Source: Mycoplasmataceae bacterium
Lineage (GTDB): Bacteria; Bacillota_I; Bacilli_A; Mycoplasmatales; Mycoplasmoidaceae
Direction of reading: 5' to 3'
Assembly (NCBI GenBank): GCA_031282725.1
Contig: JAITDD010000050.1
Span: 1-64,000 of the forward strand
Length of the DNA stretch: 64,000 nucleotides
The notes beneath the pieces are model-generated. The model was not told the DNA's origin. It worked only from the letters and a program-made list of their open reading frames with translations, and made no database searches. Position 1 is the first letter of the stretch. The number at the start of each line of letters is the position of its first letter. Made by a program: the position numbers and the translations under genes. This document shows positions 36,674 to 47,900 of this stretch, piece after piece.

Positions 36674-38401
36674 ATGAACAAAACATTTATTAGTGTGTTG
36701 AAAATAAATAAAAAATTTCATTATACCACTAATATTATTTTTATAGTATTCATCCTCATTTCATTATCAAGAGTTCCTTATACAGGAAGTTTCATTGATA
36801 GTTATCTATTCGATTTCGTATATGGAAGTTTTAAATATATTATTTACGCTATATTGCTTTTTATTTCATTATCTTGTTTAATTGAGCTTGATTTTTTTGG
36901 GAAGATTTTGAAATGAAGATATATTATTGGGTTTTTACTTTTATTTTGTTCTTTAGGAATGGTTTTTACTAGTTTTTTTGAAAAACATGAAACTTTATTA
37001 AAAATAATTAACTCTTACATGGACAATTTTAAAAGTTATAGCGAAAAATATACCGATTATTCTTTATTCATTAATCCTAAAATATCTTCTGGAATAGTGC
37101 AAGAATTTTTTTTCGCAGTATGAAAACAAGGAAGTAACTTTATTTATATTCTAATAGCAATCCCAGTAATCATTTTTTCTCTCTCTTTATTTTTGAATAA
37201 AAAGATTTCTATTTTTAATGCTATATTAAAAAAAATGTTTCCAGATTTATATATCCATAAAGGCAAAACTAAAATTACTATCAGCGAAAAGAAAATTAAT
37301 AAATGCGATTTGCTTTCATTAGAAAATGATGCAAAAAAGAAATTAAACTCTTTCCCTTCCTTTGATTATTTATGCGATACTGGAGAAGATTACGATATTA
37401 ATAATTTAAAATATTTTGAAAAGATAATTGAAAAAATTGAAGCTGTGTTTGCAAAAAACCAAATTCAAGTTTTATCTAAAAAAATAAGTACAATGCCTGT
37501 TTTTACGAAGATCGAGTTTTTTGTTAATGAATCACAAGTTGAACAAGTATTAAAATTACAACAAATTTTATATAAGGTATTAGATATCGGAAAATTTATT
37601 ATTATGGCAAAAGATAATTCAATTCGATTTGAAATAATTAATGTTAAATACGGAAAAATATCTTTCAAATATTTAGTCTCAAATTGCAAAAATGCCGATC
37701 ATTTACCAATTGGAATTGATATTGAAAAAAATATCATTTTCTTTAATACGGAAAAAAATAAAATCATTACTATATATGGAAAAATGGGTTCTGGAACGAA
37801 CATGGCTATTTTTTCTTTAGTATTATCTTTTTGCTACTTTAATAACCCTTTAGATTCGACAGTTAAAATTATCAATAACTCTTCACGAGACAATTTACAT
37901 ATATTCGATACTTTAAGCAAGACAGTTCATGTTAATCATGATTGTTTAACAGATTCAGAAGAAATTAGCGACTATTTTACTAATCTTATTTCAACAAAAC
38001 AAATAAAAAAAACATTAATTGTATTTGAAAATTTTGATAAATATATTTCTTCTAGTTCGAAAAACCGTTCTTCTTTTATCGAGTTTTTAAAAGCAATTAA
38101 AAGTTCAAGTAATATCTATCTTATCCTAACGTGCTACGAAGTGAGCGTAGACAGTGCTGGTGATGATATTTTTAACCTCATGGAGAACAAACTAGTTTAT
38201 AAGCTTAATAATGAAACAGAGAGCGTCTCTTTATTGAAAACACCGATAGCAAATCTTTTATATGGAAATGGGGACGGTTATATTTTAGATGAAAGCAATG
38301 TAAAAAATAGAATTCAAACATGTTACATAGGAAGAAATGAGATAAACAATATTATTGATATCATCAACACCTTTTATTTAGCTGTTAATAAAATTAATTA
38401 G
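36674..38401 (+). CDS. FtsK/SpoIIIE-like protein with degenerate Walker A
   Basis: The 575-residue protein has about four membrane helices in residues 1-175, then a region like the FtsK alpha/beta domains. The end matches the FtsK motor (LLKTPIANLLYGNGDGYILDE, then NRIQTCYIGRNEI). The Walker A position near residue 370 reads GKMGSGTN, with the catalytic Lys replaced by Thr. Walker B reads KTLIVFENFDKYI. No gamma winged-helix domain is visible. Two TGA Trp codons occur in the membrane part. An active DNA pump is unlikely; a structural or regulatory division role is inferred. Confidence 0.65.
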
Positions 38402-39587
38402 GCTTTTGTTGTTGAAATCCACTGAACACTTCAAGCTTTTCTTTATCTGTCTTTTCATTTAAGTCGTAGAAATAAATTTTTACACATCTATTTTTGGTTA
38501 AAAAGTCGTCAACATTTTTATAGATAAAGTTAGTAATTCGACAAATGATGTACGTTGATTTGGCATTAATAACGTTCTTGATAAACTGTTCTTGAAAAGA
38601 GGAAAGGTGAATCTTGTTTGAATTACCAATAGAAGTTTTAACATCCATATAAAATTTCTTTCCAGATTCTGTATAAAGGATGAAATCGAAAGGGTCAGTT
38701 GATTCTACAATATTGTTGGCTCATTCAATTTTTGTTAGTTTTTCGTTATATTTATTTAATTTGTTTTGAATAAAGGTATTTATGAATTTAACTTGTTTAT
38801 AGTTTAGATACTCAATATATATTTCTCCCAATTTTCCTCTTTGTTCGATAGTTAAATCTTTTCTTTCTACATTATCGAAACCGAATATTAATTTTAGTTT
38901 GTCAATATAAGAACTATTAGGGGCTAATGTACTCATATTTACCGGTTTTTTATTATCGGTTAATTCTTTCTCTTCTTCTAAAACTGCTTGGATAGTTTTG
39001 TTTTTACAGATGTTAATATACATAACTAAAAGAGCGATCGCAGATAAAAGGAAAAGGGAAGAGAAAATGATAGAAAAGAGGAACAGATAAAGATTATCGT
39101 AAACATCCGTAATTTTTAAAAAAGAGACGCCTAAGAAGGATAAAGACAAGAAGCAACATAATATTAAATAGATTATTATTTTCTTTTTGAGTTTATAATT
39201 AACATCAACTCTGGAATCGTTTTGGGTAGATTTTTCATATAATTCAATAACTAGTTTTTGTTTTTGTTCAATATTGATCCCTTCTTTTATTGCGATTTGG
39301 CATCATTTAGTTGCGAGATTAAAGTACATTTTTATCTTTTTGAAATTTTTAACATCGGATTCTAAAAGGTATTTGATGTATTTTAAGTAAAGATCTATTA
39401 AAAGTTCAATACCCTCTTTCTGGTGTTTTTCAGCGGTCATTTTTAAGAATTTTTGGGCTTTCTCAAAATTACTGTTGCTACATTTCCCTTTTTCTAAATA
39501 ATATCGACCAAGAGTTAATTGAGCATGATGATCATGTTCATATGAATCCTTTGTTAATTGGTTGATTTGTTCAGTAGTAAGTTGCAT
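38394..39587 (-). CDS. Sel1-like/transmembrane/DUF3883-like nuclease-fold protein
   Basis: The 397-residue protein has three parts. Residues 1-130 contain Sel1/TPR-like helical repeats (AQLTLGRYYLEKG, FEKAQKFLKMTAE). Residues 135-190 form two hydrophobic helices. The C-terminal 150 residues resemble DUF3883, a PD-(D/E)xK-type domain: RGKLGEIYIEYLNY, then DPFDFILYTESGKKFYMDVKTS with candidate catalytic Asp...Asp-x-Lys, then STYIICRI. The nuclease domain would face the cytoplasm. It is convergent with the FtsK-like gene and overlaps it by 8 bases. The function is unknown. Confidence 0.55.
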
Positions 39588-39630
39588 TATTTTATTAATA
39601 TTAATTAATAGTTTAATTAATTTCCTTTAA

Positions 39631-40467
39631 CTATTTTGTATTTAAAGAAGAAATGAATTTTGGATAGGAAATTTTTTCCTTTCCGATTATAGCTTTATCA
39701 CCTTCTGGTTTTAAAGCATCGAGAAGGATAGAAATAATGAATCAGATTGTTTTTTTAGATTTAGTGTTACAAGGAATATTAACAGATAAATCATTTGGGT
39801 TTTGACGAATATCAGAAATTCCGATGATGTTTGGGATTTTTTTCAAGATAGCTTCTTTCAATGCGTTATCTTCTACATATGGATCGATAATAACAATAGC
39901 ACTAGGCATTTTTTTCATTTCTTTAATTCCACTTAAGAATTTGTTTAATTTATCAATTTCATTCATTTTTTTGATTTGTTCTTTTTTTGTATATTTCTTA
40001 AATTCTGGACTTTTAGATAATTCTTCAAGTTTAACAAGTTTATCAATAGATTTAGAAATGGTTTTGAAATTAGTTAATGTACCACCTAATCATCTTTGGG
40101 TAACGGAAGGTTGATTAAGTTTTTTTGTTTCTTCAGCAATAAATTTACCGATATCAGCGCTAATAGTTCCAACAAAAAGGATTTCTTTCTTTTCGCTAGC
40201 AATTTTTTTAATTAACTCGTAAGCTTGAACAATATTAAGAATAATTGACATGAATGAGAATTTTTTAGCCTTTCCATCGGTTTCTTCAAGATATTTAAAA
40301 TTAGCCGGATTTTGTCTTTTTGTTTTTTGATAAACATTAGAACCAAACTCTTCAATCTTCTCTTCGATTAATTTTAATGTGCTAATAGAAAATTCAGGAT
40401 AACGTTCCGAAATCTTACTAGCTATTTTTTCAAATTTTTCATTAGTAACTTTTGGATTTTTAGTCAT
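39631..40467 (-). CDS. rpsB: 30S ribosomal protein S2
   Basis: The 278-residue uS2 has the diagnostic QRWLGGTLTNFKTI (Trp from TGA), ILFVGTISADIGKFI, and PSAIVIIDPYVEDNALKEA with GISDIRQNPNDLSVNIPCN. An N-terminal extension of about 70 residues precedes the usual start region. The partner gene tsf, which normally follows rpsB, is absent. The final residues after a TGA Trp at 39742 end at TAG 39631. Confidence 0.92.
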
Positions 40468-40479
40468 GCGTATAAATAT

Positions 40480-40489
40480 ATTATATAAT
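40480..40489. promoter_or_regulatory. Overlapping palindromic -10 for rpsB and rpmH
   Basis: ATTATATAAT is self-complementary and contains TATAAT on each strand. The plus copy ends 8 bases before the rpmH ATG; the minus copy is 12 bases before the rpsB ATG. The intergenic gap is 30 bases. Confidence 0.55.
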
Positions 40490-40497
40490 ATTCATAT

Positions 40498-40644
40498 ATG
40501 AAACGAACATTACAAAGAAATGTAAAAAAACGTGCTAAAAAACACGGTTTCCTTTCTCGTATGAGTACGAAAAATGGTAGAAATGTATTAGCAGCTAGAA
40601 GAGCAAAGGGAAGAGCTAAATTAACAGTTTCTGATGAAAAATAA
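40498..40644 (+). CDS. rpmH: 50S ribosomal protein L34
   Basis: The 48-residue very basic protein [18 protein letters not shown] followed by [23 protein letters not shown] is a typical bL34. It overlaps rnpA by 11 bases. In many bacteria this pair lies beside dnaA and the origin, but here it is between rpsB and rpsR. Confidence 0.95.
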   Translation: MKRTLQRNVKKRAKKHGFLSRMSTKNGRNVLAARRAKGRAKLTVSDEK

Positions 40645-40990
40645 TTTCATTGAAAGTATCAAGGAAAAAAAGCGAATAGAACTTATTTATAATTCTAAAA
40701 AAAATATTTGAACTAAAAATTTCAAAATCAGCTATTTAAAAAATAATGATCATAAAATATTCTTCGTAATCTTTGTTAATAAAAAGAAATTTAAACTGGC
40801 GGTAAAAAGAAATAAAATAAAAAGACAGATAAGGAATATACTTTTCACTTACAAGAAAAATCTTGGGTTCGATATTGGGGTTTCTATATTACCTAACTAT
40901 ACAACCGAAAACTTTGCTCAAATAAAAACAGATTTATTTAATTCTTTGGATATTTTAAAAATAAAAGATAAAGAAGAAAGACAAGTTTAA
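40634..40990 (+). CDS. rnpA: Ribonuclease P protein component
   Basis: The 118-residue basic protein has the RNase P signature [17 protein letters not shown], which contacts the precursor-tRNA leader and RNase P RNA. It starts inside the last codons of rpmH. One TGA Trp codon occurs near residue 26. It converges on rpsR, with a 20-base gap. The RNase P RNA gene is not seen in the window. Confidence 0.92.
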
Positions 40991-41010
40991 TTGTATAAGG
41001 TTATATACGA

Positions 41011-41259
41011 TTATCTACGTGTATCGGTGTCATTAATAACGAAAGGAAGAAGAGCTAAGAATCTAGCTTTCTTGATAGCATTAGAAACCATTCTTTGATG
41101 CTTGGCACATAAGTTACTTAATCGACGAGGTTTAATCTTTCCATTAGGTAATAAAAAACGACGTAATAAATCAGCAGCTTTATAGTCAATATTAAGTTTT
41201 CCGCTTAAACACATATAGCATTTAACTTTATATTGCGGTCTTTTAGTTGGAGTAGCCAT
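41011..41259 (-). CDS. rpsR: 30S ribosomal protein S18
   Basis: The 82-residue bS18 has [34 protein letters not shown]. It retains Cys residues at CYMC and CAKHQ and could bind zinc. It is last in the conserved rpsF-ssb-rpsR order. A minus-strand TATAAT at 41266-41271 lies exactly 6 bases before the ATG, so it also has its own leaderless promoter. Confidence 0.95.
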   Translation of the reverse strand: MATPTKRPQYKVKCYMCLSGKLNIDYKAADLLRRFLLPNGKIKPRRLSNLCAKHQRMVSNAIKKARFLALLPFVINDTDTRR

Positions 41260-41265
41260 ATGATA

Positions 41266-41271
41266 ATTATA
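41266..41271 (-). promoter_or_regulatory. -10 element of rpsR within the rpsF operon
   Basis: TATAAT on the minus strand, 6 bases before the rpsR ATG and directly after the ssb stop, suggests an internal leaderless transcript. Confidence 0.55.
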
Positions 41272-41706
41272 TTAATTTTTGCCTTCGTCTAGAAAAGAAA
41301 GTTCATCGTTGTCTTCTGAAGCAGGATTTGCGGTTTTATTTGATTTAAGATCATTGAATGCGGAATTGAGAATTGGGTTAGCGTCAGCGGATTTAGAAGA
41401 GTTTCCAGAAGATAAGAAATTAATTTTTTCGGCAACAATTTCAACAACGAATATATTTTTTCCTTCTTTGTCAACATAGCTTCTTCTTGTTAATCTTCCA
41501 TCAACGACAACCTGGTTTCCTTTTTTAACAAATTTGCCAACAAAGTTAGCAGCATCTCCAAAACAAACAACTGGGAAAAAATATGTTTTGTCTTTTGAAA
41601 GGTTATCATTAGTAGCAATAGTAAATGATGCAAAATTAGAACCAGAGTTCATAACTTTGATGGTTGGGTCTGCAACAATACCACCGATGACAAATACTTT
41701 ATTCAT
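41272..41706 (-). CDS. ssb: Single-stranded DNA-binding protein
   Basis: The 144-residue protein has the OB fold of SSB (MNKVFVIGGIVADPTIKV, FASFTIATND, VVCFGDAANFVGKFVKKGNQVVVDGRL) and a low-complexity linker. It ends in the acidic tip DELSFLDEGKN, where the canonical DDDIPF-like protein-docking tip is not exact. It coats single strands in replication, repair and recombination. It overlaps rpsF by 8 bases. Confidence 0.93.
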   Translation of the reverse strand: MNKVFVIGGIVADPTIKVMNSGSNFASFTIATNDNLSKDKTYFFPVVCFGDAANFVGKFVKKGNQVVVDGRLTRRSYVDKEGKNIFVVEIVAEKINFLSSGNSSKSADANPILNSAFNDLKSNKTANPASEDNDELSFLDEGKN

Positions 41707-42157
41707 TTTCGATATCTACATTGTCATCTTCAGAAACATTATCGAGTTCGATTTCGTCAGATTTAACTTTAGTTTTACCATATAATGCTTTATCCTTTTC
41801 ATAACGAGTACGAGTTGTTTTAGCTTTCTCAACTTTGTTTTTATTGATAGAAGCTTTATATCCATATGCTTTTTCAATATTAGTAACAAGAATACGAAGA
41901 ACACTATCATTCAAAAGAGAGAGACGATTAAATTCTTTGATTAGTTTAGCATCTTCCGTTTCAAGAGAGAAAATAAAGTAATGAGCAGAAGTTTCGTTTT
42001 TAATTTTGTAAGCTAATTCTCTTTTTCCAAGAGTTGTTTTGTCTAAAGAATAAGCTTTTTCTTTTTTTATTAAGCTAATTAGGTTGTCAATATTTTTTAA
42101 AGCAACAGATTCATCCAAAGAACCTTTAACTAATAAAATAATTTCATACTTAGCCAT
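41699..42157 (-). CDS. rpsF: 30S ribosomal protein S6
   Basis: The 152-residue bS6 begins MAKYEIILLVKGSLDE and has the RELAYKIKNETSAHYFIFSLE core and the LNDSVLRILVTNIE strand. An acidic, Lys-rich tail of about 50 residues follows, longer than in most bacteria. It heads the rpsF-ssb-rpsR operon. Confidence 0.93.
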   Translation of the reverse strand: MAKYEIILLVKGSLDESVALKNIDNLISLIKKEKAYSLDKTTLGKRELAYKIKNETSAHYFIFSLETEDAKLIKEFNRLSLLNDSVLRILVTNIEKAYGYKASINKNKVEKAKTTRTRYEKDKALYGKTKVKSDEIELDNVSEDDNVDIENE

Positions 42158-42236
42158 ATATGAATAATTATATATAAATCTTATCTAATTTGCGATTTCG
42201 ATGTCAGGAAAAAGCGGATAATTATAATTTAGGTAA

Positions 42237-42310
42237 GCCATTATAGGCAAGTGGTATACCGATGCCTTGGTAAGGCATTATCACAAGTTCGATTCTTGTT
42301 AATGGCACCA
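42237..42310 (+). tRNA. tRNA-Thr (GGT)
   Basis: Acceptor GCCATTA/TAATGGC pairs perfectly, the anticodon stem ATGCC/GGCAT encloses TTGGTAA (anticodon GGT), the T arm ACAAG TTCGATT CTTGT is perfect and CCA is encoded. The D stem is weak, with a C-A mismatch, so the identity rests on the anticodon. Confidence 0.85.
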
Positions 42311-42391
42311 TTACTATTCCTATATAAATTTAGCAAGTCCGGGAAAATAGTTTTTCAGATTCAATTTTTGTTAAAAATATAATTATCCTAT

Positions 42392-42468
42392 GCGCTAGTA
42401 GCTCAACTGGATAGAGCATTTGACTACGAATCAAAAGGTTATGGGTTCGACTCCTTTCTGGCGCGCCA
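42392..42468 (+). tRNA. tRNA-Arg (ACG)
   Basis: Acceptor GCGCTAG pairs with CTGGCGC, the anticodon stem TTTGA/TCAAA encloses CTACGAA (anticodon ACG), and CCA is encoded. ACG implies wobble A-to-I editing or broad decoding of CGN codons. A small membrane-protein gene follows 6 bases later. Confidence 0.93.
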
Positions 42469-42474
42469 TATTTT

Positions 42475-42867
42475 GTGAATAATATTAAAAAAAATAACTT
42501 CTATATTTTTATACTTATTTTTTATACAATCGTTTTAAATTCTTTATCTTTGATTATTGGGAGTGTTTTAATATTCTTTTTTAATCTTAGTTTTTTTTGT
42601 TCTGCTTTAATATTCCTTCCTTTCAGTTTTTTATGAATCTTCTTTCATTATTATTCTGCTCAAATTCTTGTGAAAAAGGAATATGGTGTAAAGAGAAATG
42701 TTTTTAGTTTTATTTTTTTGGCAATTCTGAAATATATTCTAATTTTGGTTCCTTTGATTTTTAGTTTGTTTTTTAAAAATATTTATAATTGAGAATATAC
42801 AACAGGATTAACAATAACTTTCTGTCTGGGAATTGTCGGATGCTCCTTTTACAGGAAGAAACAATAA
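42475..42867 (+). CDS. Small four-helix membrane protein, GTG start
   Basis: Reading GTG at 42475 and two TGA Trp codons gives an uninterrupted 130-residue frame ending TAA at 42867. The product is almost wholly hydrophobic, with four predicted helices (about 9-35, 40-60, 83-100 and 112-125) and a basic loop between helices 2 and 3 (VKKEYGVKRN). The layout recalls AtpI/MG406-type small membrane proteins, but no atp genes are near and similarity is not certain. It starts 6 bases after tRNA-Arg and is probably cotranscribed with it. The stop abuts that of the convergent lipoprotein. Confidence 0.55.
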
Positions 42868-44937
42868 CTATATGTATTGTGTTAACTTGTTAGAAGCATC
42901 TACTTCTCTTGGGGTAACAGCACCAACAGCCATGCCGAGAATATCAATTAAGTCACAATCTTTTGGCAATTGAGTGTAAGAAATACTTCCATCTAATAAA
43001 CCTAAGATATAAGTAATAGTAGATGCAATGTCACCTTTTCTAAATTGGTTGGCAAAATCATAGTTAATAAGGTCAATTCCTTGAGTATGGTAAGAATAGT
43101 TAACAAGTTCAGAACAGTATCAACTTTCTGTATTAGATTTAACTTTTTCTAAGTCAGGAGTTTCTGTAAGTTTGATTTCATATTTGTGTCCAATTTGAGA
43201 AATATCGAAATTAGCAGCGGCTTGTTTTTGATCTTTTGTAGCTCCTTTAACATGTAATAAGTGACATTCGTTATCTTCTACTCTATTTTGGTCTAGAAGA
43301 GAAGGATAGATTGAAGGGTTAACAGCATCAATAGTTTTTACATAGAATTTATTGTGAGCGATATCATAGAAAACTCCATCAATCATAGCAACATGACCAA
43401 CTACATAGTTAAATCCACTTGCCTCATACATAATATCTCCTTCAGAAACTTCAGATCAATTAGCGGTTGGTGAGTAAGAAGGATCTTTTGAAAGTCTGTA
43501 TCCATAATCAGCATCAGAACCACATTGGTTAATATAAGAACCATCACAAGAACCAGCAAGGTAAGAAAGAGCAATTTTAAGAACTCTGAATTCAAGAAGT
43601 TTTAAGAATTCGCCATTAACAATCTTGTCAGCTTCAGAACTTAAATAGTCGTAAATGGATTGGATAATTTGTTGAGGGATAGTTTTATCGAAATATAGAA
43701 TATAGATTACTAATAAATTAATTGTGGAATGTAATTCCGATTCAGAATCAATAAGTGTATTGATATATTGCAATCAAGGAACCATTAATTTATTGGTTTT
43801 ATCAACATTATTGTCATTTAGAATGATCAAATCTAACATATCTTGAGTAACAAATATAGGTTCGGCATATTCAGGAACAAACGATTTAATTAACGCAGCA
43901 ACAGCATCAACAACGAATATAGCTTGATATTTATCACTTAAATTGTAAGAAACAGCTTTTTGAATTAAATTTCCTAAGGCAGCAATAATAGAAGCAGCGG
44001 AAGGAACATTATTTTTTAATAAATCAACTAAAGAAGGTAAATATTGGTCAACGATTCCAGAAATAGTGGAAGAGGTTGGAGAAATTAAGACTTTTAAATT
44101 TTTTAATTGCTCTTGGTTAAGGATAGAATTTATATAATCGCTTTTAGGAAAGAATGCGGAGAAAAAATTCTCGATTTCATTGTAAACGATATTTTTATCA
44201 AAAGAGAATAAAGTTTCTTTCTCAATAATATTTCTTCATGAGGTAAAAATATTTTTAAGATTATTATCCTTTTGTTTAGAAATAAGTTTATCAAAATAAG
44301 AAACCAAAGAAGTAATTGCTTGCGGTTTGTCTTTTAATAATAAAGAAAAATAAGCATCAATATCCTCATCAGGAACAGAATAAGTTTGGTTTGTTCACGA
44401 TAAATTGGAATTAATAGCTTTAAAAACATGTTCAGCGTTTTTAATATTTGATTTTTCATCAAGGGTATAAGCGGTATCTCCATACATATTTGCGTAACTA
44501 GCTTTAACTACAAATGTGTTTTTAGCTCAAGAAATGTTTTGTTCTTTAAAGTCTAAGAAGTCTTGTAAAGAAGAAGTGGGGTTTGTTTGTTTATAAGAAG
44601 AATAAGATTGAATAAAATAGTTTAATGTTTCTTGTTGAGGAAGAATGTATGGGTTAATTCTGTTTTGTTCCATTCATTTTGTAAATTCAATATAGTAGGA
44701 AGAAATTTTGATATCAACATCATTTTTTAAGAAAATACTTTGGTTAACAGCTTTATTGTTTTCGATTTTATTAGGTTTGTCACTATCGTTTCCACCATTG
44801 TCATCCGGAACAACAGGAGTATTAGGTTTGTCGTTGCTAGAGTTTGCAGGCGTACCTTTTGAACAGCTAATTGGGAAAACCAAAGAAGTGGCTGCAAGAG
44901 GAAGTAAGGACAACTTTAAAAGTTTACTTATTAACAT
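42868..44937 (-). CDS. Lipoprotein with a permuted papain-fold (YiiX-like) hydrolase domain
   Basis: The 689-residue precursor has a signal peptide and lipobox FPISC near residue 25, a Pro/Asp/Asn/Gly-rich linker, then a long alpha-helical region (70-480). The C-terminal part carries EGDIMYEASGFNYVVGHVAMI (His 515) and WYCSELVNYSYHTQGI (Cys 608), as in permuted NlpC/P60-like YiiX/YebB hydrolases, where His precedes Cys. It should sit on the cell surface and may cleave peptides or amides. Several TGA Trp codons interrupt the frame under the standard code. The target is unknown. Confidence 0.65.
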
Positions 44938-44984
44938 TATCTAATAGTGTTATATATAAAAAAAATTAAAAAGTGGTCGGTTTC

Positions 44985-47900
44985 TTAATTATCGAAGAAA
45001 TCTAATAATGAAATTTGACTAGATTTATCTAGGTGATCGAAACTTCCTAACTCAGTAAGTTCTTTAATATGGTTCTTATTTAATTTAGTTCTTTCTCTAA
45101 TGTCATCAACATCAGTAAAAGGCTTAATACTTCGTGCTTCAATAACACTTTTTGCAACTTCTTCTCCTAGTGACTTGACACAGGTTAAAGGGATTAGTAA
45201 CGAATTTTCTTCACGATTAATAATAAATTCCGACATCGCACTTTTCATAATATCAACTTTAATAAATTTAATTCCTCTTTCGCAAGCTTCAATAGTTGTT
45301 AAATATAGATCTAATAATTCCTCTTCCTCAACACTAAGTTTCTTTTCGACTTTTTGTTTCAAAATTAAAGCTTGGTGAGCGTGACGAATAGCATCAGACC
45401 CTTTAACAATATTGGCGATATCGAATCTGGCAATCTTATTAGAGAAGTAAGCAGCATAGAAATCAATAGGATAATATATTTTAAATCAAGCACAAATATA
45501 ACTAGCAGTCATATAAGCAGTTGCATGTGCTTTGGGGAAAAGATATTTGATCTTGCTACAAGAATCAATATATCATTGGGGAACATTGCATTCTTGTAAT
45601 TTTTTAACAAGAGCTTGGTAGTCTTTTGCTTTTTTTACTTGATTTCCTTTTCGGACTAGTTCAGCAAATTTGAAAGCATCATCTTTATTTACATTATTCT
45701 TTGCTAAAAAACTTAGCATATCTTCTCGGAATGAAACAACATCTCTTAATTTCTTTCCCTCATTTAAAACAAGATCACGAGCATTTCCGTTTCAAACGTC
45801 AGTTCCATGACTTAGTCCACTTATTCGAATTAAATCACCAAAACAAGAAGGTTTAGATTCTTTAATCATTCCCAAAGTAAATCCAGTGGAACATTCTGGA
45901 ATTGCGATAGTTCCTAATTCTATTCCTAATATTTGTTCGGGTTTTATTTTAAGTTCATCAAGATTTCGGAATAAAGAAATGACTTTGGTATCGTTATAGT
46001 TAATTATCGATGGGTCGATTTTGGTAGTTTTTAGCATTGATTTGAAAAGAGTAGGGAAATCGTGTCCAAGAATATCAAATTTAAGAATATTGTCGTGAAT
46101 CGCATGAAAATCGAAATGGGTGGTAAAATAGCATTCGTCGTATATATGATTTTCCATTTTTTTTACATCTCTATTTCATTGCATAGGACAAAAATCTTCA
46201 ATCTCATATTTTTTAGGCACCACAACAATTCCACCAGCATGCTCTCCATCCGATGATTTACAATCAACAAGATGTCGAGAAAGTCATAATGTGTCAGCGA
46301 GAGTTCGTTTTTTCTCGACTTGGTTTATTTCATCCATCATCTCATAATAGTCCATTACTAATTTTTGAGTTTTCTTTTCCGCCAAAGTTTGGATGGTTCC
46401 TGCTCTAAAAGCATGGAATTGACCGAATTTTTCCAGAATAAAACGGTGGGCTTGAGGTTGATAGATACCACTAAAATTTAGATCAATATCAGGGACTTTA
46501 GGCGCCCCTTCTGTTCCTAAGAAAGATTCAAAGGGGATATTGTGCCCATCTCCTATCATATCACATCCGCATATAGGACATTTTTTTAAAGGAATATCAA
46601 AACCATCTTCATCGATATTTTCATAGAATTCGTGATGTCTACAAGAAGGACAACGATAATGAGGTTCTAAGGCGTTAACTTCACTTATTTTAGCACAAAA
46701 TGCAGCAAAGGAAGAACCAACAGATCCTCTTGAACCAACATAGTATCCGTTTTCATTCGAGTTTTTAACTAATTCGTAAGAAATCCAATAAATAACACTA
46801 TAACCTTTTCCGATAATAATTTTAAGTTCATTTTCTAATCTTTCAACAATTTTAGGATTAACATTTTCACCATATTTTTCCTTTAAAGTCGCATAACATA
46901 AATTACGAAGTTTGTTTTCAACATTATCCTCTTCTGGAACAAAAAGGCCATTAATCATAATTTTATTTTTTTCGAAATTATTAGCGAATTCGTAAGTATT
47001 TTCAATAACAATCTCATCAATTAAGGAAGGGTCTTGTAAAAAAGAAAAACATTGTTTCATTTCTTGTGTCGTTAAATTATGAAAATAAGGTTGTTTTCAC
47101 CCTTTCTCTTTTTCATTTCTTTCGAAGAATCTGTGGAAGTTTCCTCCTACTAATTTATTGTGGATAAAAACATTGTATGCTTCGTGCATATCATCATACA
47201 AATAATACATATTACTTGTCGCGATTACTTTTTTATTTTTCTTTTTTGCAATTTGAATAATTTTTTTGATTATTTCTTGAACTAATGTTTCACTGAATTG
47301 TTCTAACGATATGTAATTACGGATATTGTGAGTGGGTGCTACAAAGATGTAATCATAAAATTCAATAGCTTTTTCTAATTGAGCAATGGTTCCATTTAAA
47401 GCAATGTCTCAAATATCTCCTTCATAAGGGTTAGAACAGACAAAAATATCGGATCGGTTTTGGTTTATTTGTTCGATAAAAAGGGTTGGTCTTCAATCAT
47501 CCTTATCACCATATCTTTGTTGTTGCAAAGCGAGAGAAACTAATTTGTATAAAGTTTTTAAACCAGTTTTATTTTTCGCATATATATTGCAATATTTTGG
47601 GAATTGTTTTTTATATAAGAAATCATTATTTAAACCTTTATTTATTTCATTGATTTTAAAAATATTCATCTTATTTAAAGTTTTTATAAAATTGAATCAG
47701 ACTTTACTTAGAACTTCGGCATCAAAATCTCCCCTATGAGCAATCGTTTCGTCATAAGGAATTTTAAAGTTTTTACAGATATAACCAAGACGATGTTTAG
47801 CATAATCTGGGTTAATAGATTTAGAAACTTGCATTGTATCAATTAATGGGTTGGATAAAGGTTTTTTATTTAATTGGATTAGTTTTTTATTTAAGAAGCG

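Noticed and set aside
40498-40990. rpmH-rnpA as a marker of the replication origin
   Set aside because: No dnaA, dnaN, gidA or DnaA-box cluster lies nearby; the neighbours are rpsB and rpsR.
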